Source: Stenotrophomonas maltophilia (GTDB lineage: Bacteria; Pseudomonadota; Gammaproteobacteria; Xanthomonadales; Xanthomonadaceae). Taken from it: DNA of 64,000 nucleotides. The DNA lies in NCBI RefSeq assembly GCF_004920835.1, contig NZ_QFHO01000003.1:62001-126000 (forward strand), in the 5' to 3' direction. The notes under the pieces are model-generated. The model saw nothing but the letters and a program-made list of their open reading frames with translations, ran no database searches and was not told the DNA's origin. The translations under genes and the position numbers were made by a program. Shown piece after piece: positions 1 through 8,164 of the stretch (position 1 is its first letter; each line of letters starts with the position of its first letter).

Positions 1-205
1 CGATCGCATCCAGCCACGGCTGCAGCGCCTCCTGGTCCAGCGCTGGGGCGAAGGCTTGCAGGCGTGCCGGATCGATCTCGATGGCCGCTTCCAGATGACG
101 CGCGCCGGGACAGGAGACGATCACCCCGACGTTGATGAATTCCTCGCGCTCCACCCGCGGCACCACGCGGATGACGGCGTAGTCATACGTGTGCAGCGTG
201 GGCAC
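1..205 (-). CDS. DUF3037 family protein, N-terminal part (cut by window edge)
   Basis: The reading frame starts with GTG at 205 and runs leftwards off the window. The visible protein opens MPTLHTYDYAVIRVV and continues with REEFINVGVIV, the conserved opening of DUF3037 proteins, whose biochemical role is not known to me. The start lies inside the 3' end of the upstream HipA-like gene, giving a 23-base overlap, so the two are almost certainly co-transcribed and translationally coupled. No ATG is available in frame nearby, so GTG is the best start. Family assignment rests on this opening motif and on the familiar HipA-like/DUF3037 pairing. Confidence 0.75.
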   Translation of the reverse strand, partial: MPTLHTYDYAVIRVVPRVEREEFINVGVIVSCPGARHLEAAIEIDPARLQAFAPALDQEALQPWLDAI

Positions 206-959
206 GGATGGCCTCCTGCACGAACACCGCACGCACTTTCAGGCGGTGCTTTAGATAACTGATGTAGCCTTGGCGGTAGGCCTGCGGGCTGTCGAACGCG
301 GGCTCATTCACCAGCCAGCTGTCCGGCACCAGGCCGACGATACGCTCGATCTCGGCATCGGTCAGGCGCGCGGCCAGCTCGGCATCCACCTCGGCGATGC
401 GGCTGGCGAACGACAGCAGCACATGGTCGCGGATCAGAACGAACGGCTTCTCGCAGGCATCGCCAGCATTGGCCCAATCGTGGTGGAAGTACATCGCCGC
501 GCCGTGATCGATCAGGTACAGCCTGCGGTGCCACACCATCAGGTTGGGGTTCCGCGTGGTGCGGTCGACATTGCTGGTGAACGCATCGAACCAGACGATG
601 CGCGAGGCCAGATCGGCATCCACCGGCATTGCCGCCGGGTCGTAGTTGATCGCACCGGGCAGGTAGTCCAGGCCCAGGTTCAAACCTTCGCTGGCGCGGA
701 TCAGTTCCTGGATCTCCGGATCCGGCTCGGTGCGGGCAAACTCGCGGTCCAGCTCCACGAACAGGATCTCCGGAATCGGCAGGCCCAGCGTGCGCGCCAT
801 CTCACCGGCGATCAGTTCGGCGATCAGTGCCTTCGGTCCCTGGCCGGCGCCACGGAACTTCAGCACGGCCATGCCGTCGTCGTCGGTCTCGACCACGGCC
901 GGCAGGGAGCCACCTTCCCGCAAGGGAGTGATGTAGCGGAGGGCATGTACGGTGCGCAT
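183..959 (-). CDS. HipA-like kinase-fold protein
   Basis: 258 residues. The sequence fits the HipA_2-type kinase-fold family often mislabelled 'aminotransferase class I and II': an N-terminal region with a nucleotide-binding-like segment (VLKFRG, about residue 32), a catalytic-type stretch IVWFDAFTSNVDRTTRNPN (about 121-139) and a metal-binding-like LYLIDHG (about 147-153). These correspond to the D..N and DxG-like elements of HipA-fold kinases; actual kinase activity is inference. It overlaps the downstream DUF3037 gene by 23 bases. TAGAAT lies on the minus strand (966-971) exactly 6 bases before the ATG, so the message may be leaderless. It is not a classical hipBA pair, because no HipB-like regulator is adjacent. 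Confidence 0.75.
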   Translation of the reverse strand: MRTVHALRYITPLREGGSLPAVVETDDDGMAVLKFRGAGQGPKALIAELIAGEMARTLGLPIPEILFVELDREFARTEPDPEIQELIRASEGLNLGLDYLPGAINYDPAAMPVDADLASRIVWFDAFTSNVDRTTRNPNLMVWHRRLYLIDHGAAMYFHHDWANAGDACEKPFVLIRDHVLLSFASRIAEVDAELAARLTDAEIERIVGLVPDSWLVNEPAFDSPQAYRQGYISYLKHRLKVRAVFVQEAIRAHAAHV

Positions 960-965
960 GCGCGC

Positions 966-971
966 ATTCTA
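966..971 (-). promoter_or_regulatory. Probable -10 element for a leaderless HipA-like mRNA
   Basis: TAGAAT read on the minus strand, followed by six bases and then the ATG at 959. With initiation about seven bases after the -10, transcription would start at the initiation codon. No Shine-Dalgarno sequence is present. Confidence 0.5.
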
Positions 972-1028
972 GCGTGGGTGCCGCCAAGGGAGCGCCGGGG
1001 CGCCCCGGCGGCTCCACGTCATTCACTG

Positions 1029-2453
1029 TCAGTGAGCCAGCGCACCGCGCTGTTGTTCCTGCACCTGTGCGCGGGTCTGCTCCTGCGAGGCCTGATCGGC
1101 CTGCCGGTTGACCACGGCAAGTGTGTCCAGGCTTTCCTGCACGGGGCGTTGTGCGGCCTCGGCAGTGGGCGAGGAGGCGCGCAGCGAGGCTGGATCATCC
1201 AGCGGCCCCTTCACCACGAAGATGTTCTGCGCCGCGCCCGTACCATCGGTCTGGCGGCTGAGCACCACATGGTCGACCCGGTCCAGCCCGTTTTCGCGGG
1301 CCAGCACCAGAAGGCTGGCGCTCAGGCGCTCGCTGGACGCATCGAAGCTGCGTCCATTGGCGGCATCCAGCTCAGCCACCTTGCCGCGGATCTGTTCGTG
1401 CAGGGAGCGGTCACGCCCTTCCGCAAGCGGCGTCGGTATGCCATCGCCCTCCGTCGCATGCCGTGCGGTGATCGGCACATGCGTATGCGTGCCCTCAGTG
1501 TGGTCGAAATAACGCAGCGTCGACGGCGAGGTACTGGTATCGAAGTAGGGCTGGCGCGGGGGCGATCCCTCGCCGAGGTTGAGCCCGTTCTGCTCCAGCA
1601 GGCGCTCGTCCAGGCCCAGCTTCTTCATGTTCACTTCCATCCGGCTGACGCCGTCGGGCGCTGGATTCGCGGCCTCGTATCCGCTGGCCAGTTCGATCGC
1701 TTGGACGCCGTAGAAATTCTGGTAGTCCGAATTCCCATGATGGCCCAGGCCGGTGCTGACGCCCTGATCGTAATAGTGCTTGGCCATTCCCTCGATGTTG
1801 GCTGCGGTGGGGGAGATGGTCAGGTCCGCATTGAGGGTCAGCTCCGGGTGCGGTGCATAGGTGATCGGCGGGCCGGGTCGCGACTGGATGACGTCTGTCG
1901 AGCGGGTGCTGGCTTCATACAGGTCGCGCAGGGTAGCGTCCGGGTTGCTGGCACGTACCTGGCTGACCAGCGCATTCCAGCCTGCGATGTTCGAAGAGGC
2001 CTCATCGCGGCGGTTGGCGGCGAGCAGGGTGCCGATCGCCTCGGTGTAATCATGGCAGGTGGTACGGCCTGCGATCTGCTCCACGTCGGCATCGAACTGC
2101 ACGTAGGCACGCTCGACATCAGCATCGTTGAAGCCATGCTGGATCTCGTGACCGAGTACAAAGGTGACCTCGGCCGCGTCGAACCTGTCCGGCGCCGCCG
2201 GGGTCGACAAGCTGCTGGCGGGCAGGTTGATGGATTTCGTGCCGGTCTCGTAGGTGCCACCCGCATTGCTTGTGGCGGGCAACAGTTCGAAGCGTTCCAG
2301 ATAGCCTGCCGCGATGGCTGCGTCCACCTGCTTTGCCAGCACGGGCGAACCCGCGATGACGCTGCGCAGGTTGCCGACCTGGTCGCTGGTGACGTCGGTC
2401 TTGCCGGCGAACTCGCCCAGCAGGCGTTCCGTTTCTGCGGAAAGGATCGTCAT
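1029..2453 (-). CDS. Putative X-T4SS effector (X-Tfe): zincin-motif N-terminus + XVIPCD
   Basis: 474 residues, with no signal peptide. The C-terminal part (about 350-474) is a XVIPCD, the domain through which Xanthomonadales type IV secretion effectors dock on VirD4: SSERLSASLLVLAREN, then DRVDHVVLS, then NIFVVKG and a glutamine-rich tail. The same blocks recur in the effector at 48634-49959. Residues 102-106 are HEIQH, a HEXXH zinc-peptidase signature in the context FVLGHEIQHGFND, so the toxic part may be a metallopeptidase or zincin-like hydrolase acting in the target cell. The start has GGGGAGCC in front of it. It lies 12 bases downstream of the putative immunity gene, in one operon. No T4SS structural genes are in the window. 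Role is inferred from the domain; the catalytic activity is unproven. Confidence 0.85.
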   Translation of the reverse strand: MTILSAETERLLGEFAGKTDVTSDQVGNLRSVIAGSPVLAKQVDAAIAAGYLERFELLPATSNAGGTYETGTKSINLPASSLSTPAAPDRFDAAEVTFVLGHEIQHGFNDADVERAYVQFDADVEQIAGRTTCHDYTEAIGTLLAANRRDEASSNIAGWNALVSQVRASNPDATLRDLYEASTRSTDVIQSRPGPPITYAPHPELTLNADLTISPTAANIEGMAKHYYDQGVSTGLGHHGNSDYQNFYGVQAIELASGYEAANPAPDGVSRMEVNMKKLGLDERLLEQNGLNLGEGSPPRQPYFDTSTSPSTLRYFDHTEGTHTHVPITARHATEGDGIPTPLAEGRDRSLHEQIRGKVAELDAANGRSFDASSERLSASLLVLARENGLDRVDHVVLSRQTDGTGAAQNIFVVKGPLDDPASLRASSPTAEAAQRPVQESLDTLAVVNRQADQASQEQTRAQVQEQQRGALAH

Positions 2454-2465
2454 TGATGGCTCCCC

Positions 2466-3083
2466 TTACTGCACGGTGACAAGACGCACGCAGGCATGCG
2501 TGGCGTCGCCGAGGGCGTGGGGGTTCTCGGGCATGGTATCGACCTTGATGCTCAGCTGCGGTCGATCAAAGCGGTCGTAGATCACCCGGCCGTGTTCGCC
2601 GCGCACCGTCTCGCGCTTGAAGCCAGCGGCATCCAGTGCCGAAGCGAAGTGGTTGAAGTCGACCTGGCAGATCGCCGCGGCCGAGGCCTTGCGATCGCTG
2701 CTGGTGTCCATGAAGTTCAGGTCCAGCCGCGCGTCGGCAGTGCCGGCCCGCTGCACTTCCAGTCCGTAGCCCCATTCCGGTGTCAGCGTGCCGCCATAGC
2801 CGAAGTGGCCGGGGCCGAAGACCTGCGCCGGCGCCTGCATCGCCGCGGACAGGCGCTCGGCGGTGAGCTCGCGGGTGGAGGTCGTCGTCTTGATAAGGTC
2901 CAGCAGGCGCAACAGCAACTGCTCCGCGTTGAGCGGAGAGGGCGGGGAAGTCTCGGCTACAGATGGGGCCATGGTGTCGGTTCCTTGAGAAGTCGGCGTG
3001 CGGTCGGCGGCATGTGCGCAGGCGCAGAGCGTGGCCGCTGAAAGTGCGAGCGTCCACGGTCGTATGAATGCGTACCGGGGCAT
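2466..3083 (-). CDS. Putative X-Tfi immunity lipoprotein
   Basis: 205 residues from the ATG at 3083, which has AAGGAA 9 bases upstream; a longer in-frame start (3191) has no comparable site. The N-terminus is a signal peptide with a lipobox-like LCAC (Cys22), then a low-complexity T/S/P stretch and a globular domain with two cysteines (in AAICQVDF and THACVRL). I recognise no known domain. Placement directly upstream of an XVIPCD effector, in the same operon, and the probable periplasmic lipoprotein nature fit the immunity proteins that protect X-T4SS producers from kin effectors. Function is inference from context. Confidence 0.7.
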   Translation of the reverse strand: MPRYAFIRPWTLALSAATLCACAHAADRTPTSQGTDTMAPSVAETSPPSPLNAEQLLLRLLDLIKTTTSTRELTAERLSAAMQAPAQVFGPGHFGYGGTLTPEWGYGLEVQRAGTADARLDLNFMDTSSDRKASAAAICQVDFNHFASALDAAGFKRETVRGEHGRVIYDRFDRPQLSIKVDTMPENPHALGDATHACVRLVTVQ

Positions 3084-3543
3084 GTGCGTTCCTTGCAGAT
3101 TGAAGGCTGACCCTAGGTGCAGCCGGGTGAAGCAGAGGTTAAGCGTAATCGAAGCACCCGAATGCGATACAAAAGGTGAACGGGTGCGCATTCTTCACTT
3201 GACCATTCCGCGCGCGATGTCAGCATCGGGTCCATGGAGCATCAACTTCGCGTGTGACCTTCAACAGGAGGCCGTCATGCAACAACTGCGCAGCTGTCAC
3301 GCTTTACCCTGCATGCAATGCAACGCGTGGTGTTGACCCTGGTCTGATACGGCCACTTTGCCGGCACGGATGGCCGCCACCCACAGCATCCGCCACTGTT
3401 CACCCGACGCGGTCCCGGCCTTGACGTGCCGGCCCTGCAATACAGACATACGCCCGTCAGATTGTCCCTGCGTTGCCCGATGGCCTTCGCAGCGCGAAGG
3501 CTGGCTTGTCCATGATGATCCTGCAGGCTTTGGAGGTGCACCG
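3084..3543. other. Intergenic stretch with one very short reading frame
   Basis: 460 bases between the divergent immunity gene and the next plus-strand gene. It should hold the promoter of the effector/immunity operon. Apart from the 19-codon frame at 3277 and a small inverted repeat (CCTTCGC...GCGAAGG near 3482-3499) I see no coding or RNA feature. Confidence 0.5.
3277..3336 (+). CDS. Possible 19-residue cysteine-rich peptide
   Basis: ATG at 3277 follows an excellent Shine-Dalgarno (CAGGAGG at 3265-3271). The 19-residue product contains four cysteines (7, 12, 15, 19) and ends in NAWC. It could be a leader peptide that senses Cys-tRNA or metal, or chance. No attenuator-like hairpin with a U-tract is evident immediately downstream, and the next gene begins about 200 bases later. 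Coding status is uncertain. Confidence 0.3.
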   Translation: MQQLRSCHALPCMQCNAWC

Positions 3544-3873
3544 ATGAGCGACCAATACGAACGAATGCTGCCGGCCCTGGACGATGCCAAGGTCGAAGAA
3601 ATGATCGGAAAACTGGTGCTGGTCGGGGTGACCCGCTACGGCGGCGACGGCCAGGTGCAGGGACTGGAGCAGTATGCGGGAACAGTGCTGCGCATCAGTG
3701 CCGATGAAGGTGTGGTGCTGGCCGACGAGAACGATGGCCACGAGCGTTACCTGCCGCCGATGCTAGACCAGTACCTGCCGGCCCAGCCGGGCGAGTACCG
3801 GATGAGCAACAGCGGCATGATCGTGGTCGACCCGGACTATCTGACCGCCTGGGACCTGCACGCCCAGCAGTAG
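3544..3873 (+). CDS. Hypothetical protein, 109 residues
   Basis: The start at 3544 is chosen because GGAGGTG lies 6 bases upstream and the protein opens MSDQYERMLPALDD. It is a soluble, acidic protein without signal peptide or membrane segment. A central GKLVLVGVTRYGGDGQ...QYAGTVLRI segment looks like a small beta-barrel of the SH3/KOW sort. I recognise no family. It stands alone between the effector operon promoter and the S9 peptidase gene. Confidence 0.7.
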   Translation: MSDQYERMLPALDDAKVEEMIGKLVLVGVTRYGGDGQVQGLEQYAGTVLRISADEGVVLADENDGHERYLPPMLDQYLPAQPGEYRMSNSGMIVVDPDYLTAWDLHAQQ

Positions 3874-4030
3874 TGCCAGGCCATGCCTCGCAATGGCCGT
3901 CCGGCCACCTGCACTCCACTTTGCTCCATCCGGCCACTAGCCCTTCCGGCCCATTCACGACAACCCCTGCGGTGCTAGATTCGGGGCCATGCCCGATTCC
4001 GGGTACCCATTCACACCCCAGGGGATAAGG

Positions 4031-6493
4031 ATGCTGATCCGTCGAACCTCTCTGGCGGCGGCTGTTGCCGTTGCCACTGTCGGCCTGCTGGCCGCTGGCC
4101 CGGCGCTTGCCGATTACGCGAAGCCGCCGGAACACCTGCTCAAGGTGCTGAAGGCACCGCCGCCGCCGGCACCGAACGTGGCCCCGGGCGGCCAGCGCCT
4201 GCTGCTGACCACCGCACAGACCTATCCGTCGATCAGCCGCGTCGCCCAGCCGTACCTGAAGCTGGCCGGTGTGCGTCTGGAGCCGAAGAACCGCAGTCGC
4301 CATGACACTCCCGGCGGCTACGGTATTCCGGCCTGCGTGGCCGACTTCACCTTGGTCGATATCGGCAGCGGCAAGGAAACCAAGGTCAACCTGCCGCAGG
4401 GCTGCGCCACCGGCGCGCTGTGGTCGGCCGACGGCAGCCATTTCGCCTTCCAGAACGCAGTCGATACCAGCGTGCAGCTGTGGGTCGGCGATGCGGCCAC
4501 CGGCCAGGTGAAGCAGGTGCCGAACGTGCAGCTGAACCCGATCTTCGGCTACACCGTGCAGTGGCTGGGCGGCAGCCAGAACCTGCTGGTGAAGCTGGTA
4601 CCGGCCAATCAGGGTCCGGCGCCGTCCAGCGGTGGCGTGCCGACCGGTCCGGATGCGCAGGAATCGCTGGGCAGCAGTGGCGAGAGCAGCACCTACGAAG
4701 CCCGCGACACGCTGACCAGCGTGCATGACGAGAAGCTGTTCGCCTACTACGGTGCGTCGCAGCTGGCCGTGGTCGATACCGCCGCCAACAGCGTGCGCCC
4801 GGTCGGGCAGCCGGCGCTGTTCAACGAGGTCAGCGCCGCGCCCGATGGCGTGCATGTGCTGACCGAATCGATCAAGGCGCCGTACTCGCATGCGGTGACC
4901 TACCAGCGCTTCGCCAATGATGTGGCGGTGCTGGACGTGAGCAATGGCCGCAGCACGCTGATCGCCAGCCTGCCGCTGGCGGATCGCGTGCCGGTGCACG
5001 GCGTGCCAGAGGGCCCGCGCGGTTTCGACTGGCGAGCCACCGATCCGGCCACTCTGGTCTATGCCGAAGCGCTGGACAAGGGCGACTGGAAAGTCAGCGT
5101 GCCGCATCGTGATCGCGTGCTGATGTTGAAGGCACCGTTCAACGGCAAGCCGACCGAGATCACGCGCACCGCACAGCGCTTCGAAGGTTTTGCATGGACC
5201 GCTGATCCGGCCGTGGCTTTCCAGTATGAGAACGACGAGAACCGCCACTGGGTGCAGACCCGCATCGTCGATGTGGACCAGCCGAAGAAGGAAGGCCGCC
5301 TGCTGTGGGACATGTCCAGCGATGAGCTGTACGGCAATCCCGGCAACCTGGTCTTCACCCGCCTGCCGAATGGCGCGCAGGTCGTACGCCAGGATGGCAA
5401 CCACGTCTTCCTCAGCGGCCGTGGCGCCTCACCGCAGGGTGACCGCCCGTTCCTCGACCGCCTGGACCTGGGCACGCTGAAGAGCGAGCGCCTGTTCCGC
5501 AGCAGTGCCGACGCCTACGAACAGTTCCTCGGCTTCAGCAACACGCCGGGGCGCTACCTGACCTGGCACCAGTCGGTGATCGATCCGCCGAATGCCTTCA
5601 TCCGCCAGCAGGGTGAAGCGGTGGCCGGCGCGAAGACCGGCGAAGCGCAGTTCGCCTCTACCGCGACCGCGCTGACCAGGCTGGTCGACCCGACCCCGGA
5701 AGTGCGCCAGATCAAGAAGCAGCTGGTGACCTACAAGCGCGCCGACGGCGTGGACCTGTCGTTCACTCTGTACACGCCGCCGGGCTACAAGGAAGGCCAG
5801 CGCGTGCCGGCGATCCTGTACGCGTATCCCGCCGATTTCGCCAATGCAGCGCAGGCCGGTCAGGTGTCCGGTTCGCAGCAGACCTTCACCCGTCTGCAGC
5901 CGTACCGCCTGATGCTGCTGGCCGGCTACGCGATCATCGACAACGCCTCGTTCCCGATCGTGGGTGACCCGAAGAACGCCTACGACACCTACCTGGAGCA
6001 GCTGGAAGCCGACGCCAAGGCTGCGGTGGACAAGGCCGTGGACATGGGCGTGGTCGACCGCAACCGCATCGGCGTGACCGGTCACAGCCACGGTGGCCTG
6101 ATGACCGCCAACCTGATCGCCCACACCAACCTGTTCAAGGCCGGGGTGGCGACCAGCGGTTCGTACAACAAGACCTTCACCCCGTTCGGCTTCCAGAACG
6201 AGCGTCGTTCGGTATGGCAGGCGCAGCAGGTGTACCTGAAGGCCTCGCCGTTCTTCTACGCCGACAAGATCAAGCTGCCGCTGCTGCTGGTGCACGGCGA
6301 GGACGACGCCAACCCGGGCACCGAACCGTTCCAGTCGCGCAAGCTGTACCAGGCGATCCGCGGTAACGGCGGCACAACCCGCCTGGTGATGCTGCCGAAC
6401 GAACCGCACTGGTACACGGCGCTGGAATCGAACGAACAGCTGGTGGCGGAAATGCTTAACTGGTTCGACACTTACGTGAAGAACGCAAAGTAG
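4031..6493 (+). CDS. Exported S9-family (glutamyl endopeptidase-like) prolyl oligopeptidase
   Basis: 820 residues from the ATG at 4031 (AGGGGATAAGG just upstream); the earlier in-frame ATG at 3989 would spoil the signal peptide. A signal peptide (MLIRRTSLAAAVAV... to ALA) leads to the periplasm. An N-terminal beta-propeller spans about residues 30-560, followed by an alpha/beta-hydrolase domain with the catalytic triad GHSHGG (Ser686), VHGEDD (Asp758 or 759) and NEPHW (His793). The block SYNKTFTPFGFQNE after the nucleophile closely resembles chloroplast glutamyl endopeptidases (S9D), so cleavage after Glu is a reasonable guess. The stop codon lies inside a GTAG palindrome (6490-6511), and a terminator follows. 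Confidence 0.9.
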   Translation: MLIRRTSLAAAVAVATVGLLAAGPALADYAKPPEHLLKVLKAPPPPAPNVAPGGQRLLLTTAQTYPSISRVAQPYLKLAGVRLEPKNRSRHDTPGGYGIPACVADFTLVDIGSGKETKVNLPQGCATGALWSADGSHFAFQNAVDTSVQLWVGDAATGQVKQVPNVQLNPIFGYTVQWLGGSQNLLVKLVPANQGPAPSSGGVPTGPDAQESLGSSGESSTYEARDTLTSVHDEKLFAYYGASQLAVVDTAANSVRPVGQPALFNEVSAAPDGVHVLTESIKAPYSHAVTYQRFANDVAVLDVSNGRSTLIASLPLADRVPVHGVPEGPRGFDWRATDPATLVYAEALDKGDWKVSVPHRDRVLMLKAPFNGKPTEITRTAQRFEGFAWTADPAVAFQYENDENRHWVQTRIVDVDQPKKEGRLLWDMSSDELYGNPGNLVFTRLPNGAQVVRQDGNHVFLSGRGASPQGDRPFLDRLDLGTLKSERLFRSSADAYEQFLGFSNTPGRYLTWHQSVIDPPNAFIRQQGEAVAGAKTGEAQFASTATALTRLVDPTPEVRQIKKQLVTYKRADGVDLSFTLYTPPGYKEGQRVPAILYAYPADFANAAQAGQVSGSQQTFTRLQPYRLMLLAGYAIIDNASFPIVGDPKNAYDTYLEQLEADAKAAVDKAVDMGVVDRNRIGVTGHSHGGLMTANLIAHTNLFKAGVATSGSYNKTFTPFGFQNERRSVWQAQQVYLKASPFFYADKIKLPLLLVHGEDDANPGTEPFQSRKLYQAIRGNGGTTRLVMLPNEPHWYTALESNEQLVAEMLNWFDTYVKNAK

Positions 6494-6511
6494 AGTCGAG
6501 CTTGCTCGACT
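6490..6511 (+). repeat. SMAG/REP-like palindrome overlapping the S9 gene stop codon
   Basis: GTAG followed by the arms AGTCGAG and CTCGACT. The TAG stop of the upstream gene is part of the GTAG head. GTAG-headed palindromes of 20-25 bases are the typical intergenic repeats of Stenotrophomonas. Confidence 0.75.
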
Positions 6512-6518
6512 GCCGTGG

Positions 6519-6542
6519 AAAGGCCGCCTCCGGGCGGCCTTT
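6519..6542 (+). terminator. Rho-independent terminator after S9 peptidase gene
   Basis: A perfect 10-bp stem (AAAGGCCGCC / GGCGGCCTTT) with loop TCCG, the stem itself ending in TTT. Confidence 0.8.
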
Positions 6543-6551
6543 CTGCATCCT

Positions 6552-6576
6552 GTAGAGCCGAGCCCATGCTCGGCTG
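6552..6576 (+). repeat. SMAG/REP-like palindrome
   Basis: GTAGAGCCGAG then CCATG then CTCGGCTG. It is the same unit as at 18643 and 27845, and lies just after the terminator. Confidence 0.75.
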
Positions 6577-6672
6577 CTGTCCACATGTAAATGATGCCGA
6601 CGGCTTTGCAATCAACTGTGGAGACTCGGTAACGACGTGTTACCGGCACATTCGCATGCCATGCAGATGGGC

Positions 6673-6678
6673 TAGGCT
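6673..6678 (+). promoter_or_regulatory. Probable -10 element, leaderless start candidate
   Basis: TAGGCT (in GGCTAGGCTG), six bases before the GTG at 6685. Confidence 0.45.
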
Positions 6679-6684
6679 GACCCT

Positions 6685-7029
6685 GTGAGTTCGCCCCGGG
6701 TCGTTGCAATGAAAGCCATCCTTCTTGCTGGAACGTTGTACTTGGTCCTGGTCTCAACTGCGGGTGCGCAGCCACTGCCCACCGAACTGGCGCAGCTGGG
6801 CATCATCGCCGGCATGCCCTACGCCAAGGCCAAGCGCCTGCTGGATGCCGCAGGCTGGCAGATAAAGCCTGCGCAGGGCGCGCCGGAGTCGCTGGAGGGC
6901 TTTCCGGAAGTCGGATGCCAGAAGGACGGAAAGCAGTGTGCGACGACCTTCGAAAAGGACGGTCAACAGATCGCGGTGCGGCTGGGCACTACCCTGGCAG
7001 GGCAGCCGTTCGTGCAGAGCGCTGACTGA
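6685..7029 (+). CDS. Hypothetical exported protein
   Basis: 114 residues from GTG 6685, or 106 from ATG 6709. The GTG is preceded by TAGGCT at a distance of 6 bases, suggesting a leaderless message; the ATG has no good Shine-Dalgarno. Either start gives a signal peptide (MKAILLAGTLYLVLV...AGA). The mature part is small, with the pattern GIIAGMPYAKAKRLLDAAGWQ, seen in short periplasmic proteins of Xanthomonadaceae, and two cysteines (VGCQ, QCATT) that could form a disulfide. Function unknown. Confidence 0.7.
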   Translation: MSSPRVVAMKAILLAGTLYLVLVSTAGAQPLPTELAQLGIIAGMPYAKAKRLLDAAGWQIKPAQGAPESLEGFPEVGCQKDGKQCATTFEKDGQQIAVRLGTTLAGQPFVQSAD

Positions 7030-7042
7030 GCGTCCGCCACGC

Positions 7043-8026
7043 TCACGCCAGCGGTAGACGATCCTGCGCGTGCGACAGCCGGTCATGCAGATCGCGCACG
7101 TGCTCGGCCTTGGCATGCACCCGGGTCGTATCGCCGAAACTGCGTAGATAAGCGCAGGCCGCGAAGCCGGCGCTCTTCTTTTCGTACTCGGCAATCCAGG
7201 CCAGTCGATCCGGATTGTTGGCCTGTTCGGCTGACCATGCGGCCACCGGTGGCCGGATGCGGTACTTCAGGCCGACGCGCCACGGCTTCGGTGTCAGTCG
7301 CGCACGGAAACAATGCTGCAGCCGGCACATGCGCGCGTACAGGGTGTCGGTGCCCAGTGCCTTGAATAACGACTGCAGCTGCTCGTCCTCGGGCGAGAAC
7401 GAGGCATGCATCGCCAGCACACGCAGCCCGGCCGGCGTGCGGTAGGCGCGCAGATGCCAATCCGGATGCTGTTCGATGAAGGCTGCGACGCGCTGCAGGG
7501 CTACACCTTCGGCGCCACCGGCGGCGGCCAGGCGCCGCTTGCGCTGCATCAGCATCGCGGCGTTCACCAGCACCACGGCCGCCACACCCAGTACCAGTCC
7601 CACCAGCCAGTGCCAGAGCAGGGTGCCGATGATGGCACCGGCGAACAGCAGCGCTGCGGCGATGAGGGCGGGCATCACGCAACCTGCCGGTGGTTGCGCA
7701 TGGTCGATGTCGGCGAACAGCACGTCCGGGGTGTTCAGGCACAGCGCGCCATAGCTGTTGCGGGTGATGATGACATCGCTGTCGCGCTGCACGATCTGCT
7801 CGCGGATCGGTACCCCTTCCACGCCGTAATTGCTGCGCACTTCGCGGCGCGGGAGCGCCTGCCCGGCAAGAATGGCGTTGAGTGCTTCGTTGGCACGGCG
7901 GTCGGCGTGTCCCTGGGCCTCGGCAGGGCTTTCGTCGGACCAGCCGAAGCGACGCACGACCACCGGCCGGCCGCGGAAACGGGCCTGCAGGCGGGCTTCG
8001 GCCCAGTACGCGGGAACGATCATCAT
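7043..8026 (-). CDS. Hypothetical membrane protein
   Basis: 327 residues from the ATG at 8026 (GGAG 9 bases upstream); adjacent alternatives at 8023 and 8041 change little. Two adjacent hydrophobic segments around residues 120-165 (ALIAAALLFAGAIIGTLLW and LVGLVLGVAAVVLVNAAML) separate an N-terminal soluble part from a C-terminal soluble part rich in Trp, Arg and His. The latter contains WHLRAYRTPAGLRVLAMHA and YARMCRLQHCFRARLTPKPWR. This layout is seen in unnamed proteobacterial proteins of unknown function; I make no functional claim. It converges on the preceding gene. Confidence 0.7.
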   Translation of the reverse strand: MMIVPAYWAEARLQARFRGRPVVVRRFGWSDESPAEAQGHADRRANEALNAILAGQALPRREVRSNYGVEGVPIREQIVQRDSDVIITRNSYGALCLNTPDVLFADIDHAQPPAGCVMPALIAAALLFAGAIIGTLLWHWLVGLVLGVAAVVLVNAAMLMQRKRRLAAAGGAEGVALQRVAAFIEQHPDWHLRAYRTPAGLRVLAMHASFSPEDEQLQSLFKALGTDTLYARMCRLQHCFRARLTPKPWRVGLKYRIRPPVAAWSAEQANNPDRLAWIAEYEKKSAGFAACAYLRSFGDTTRVHAKAEHVRDLHDRLSHAQDRLPLA

Positions 8027-8164
8027 CGTGCGGTGCTCCATCTTCCGTGGCAGGTGCCGAAGCGAGTCTGGCACAGCGCCGGGGTGCCCGCATCCGCCTG
8101 CTGCGGTTGGCCGTGCGGAGTGATAGATTGCGCGCTTCGCATGCACTCCACCAAGGACGGAGCG

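Noticed and set aside
183..959. Class I/II aminotransferase label for the HipA-like protein
   Set aside because: No PLP-lysine context and the length is too short; the D...N and LYLIDHG blocks fit a HipA/kinase-type fold better.
270..2456. 728-codon open frame on the plus strand
   Set aside because: It runs antisense across the HipA-like and effector genes, has low-complexity Arg/Gly/Gln composition and no domain; it is a by-product of high GC third positions.
3695..5404. 569-codon frame on the minus strand
   Set aside because: Antisense to the S9 peptidase gene, whose catalytic motifs are clear on the plus strand.
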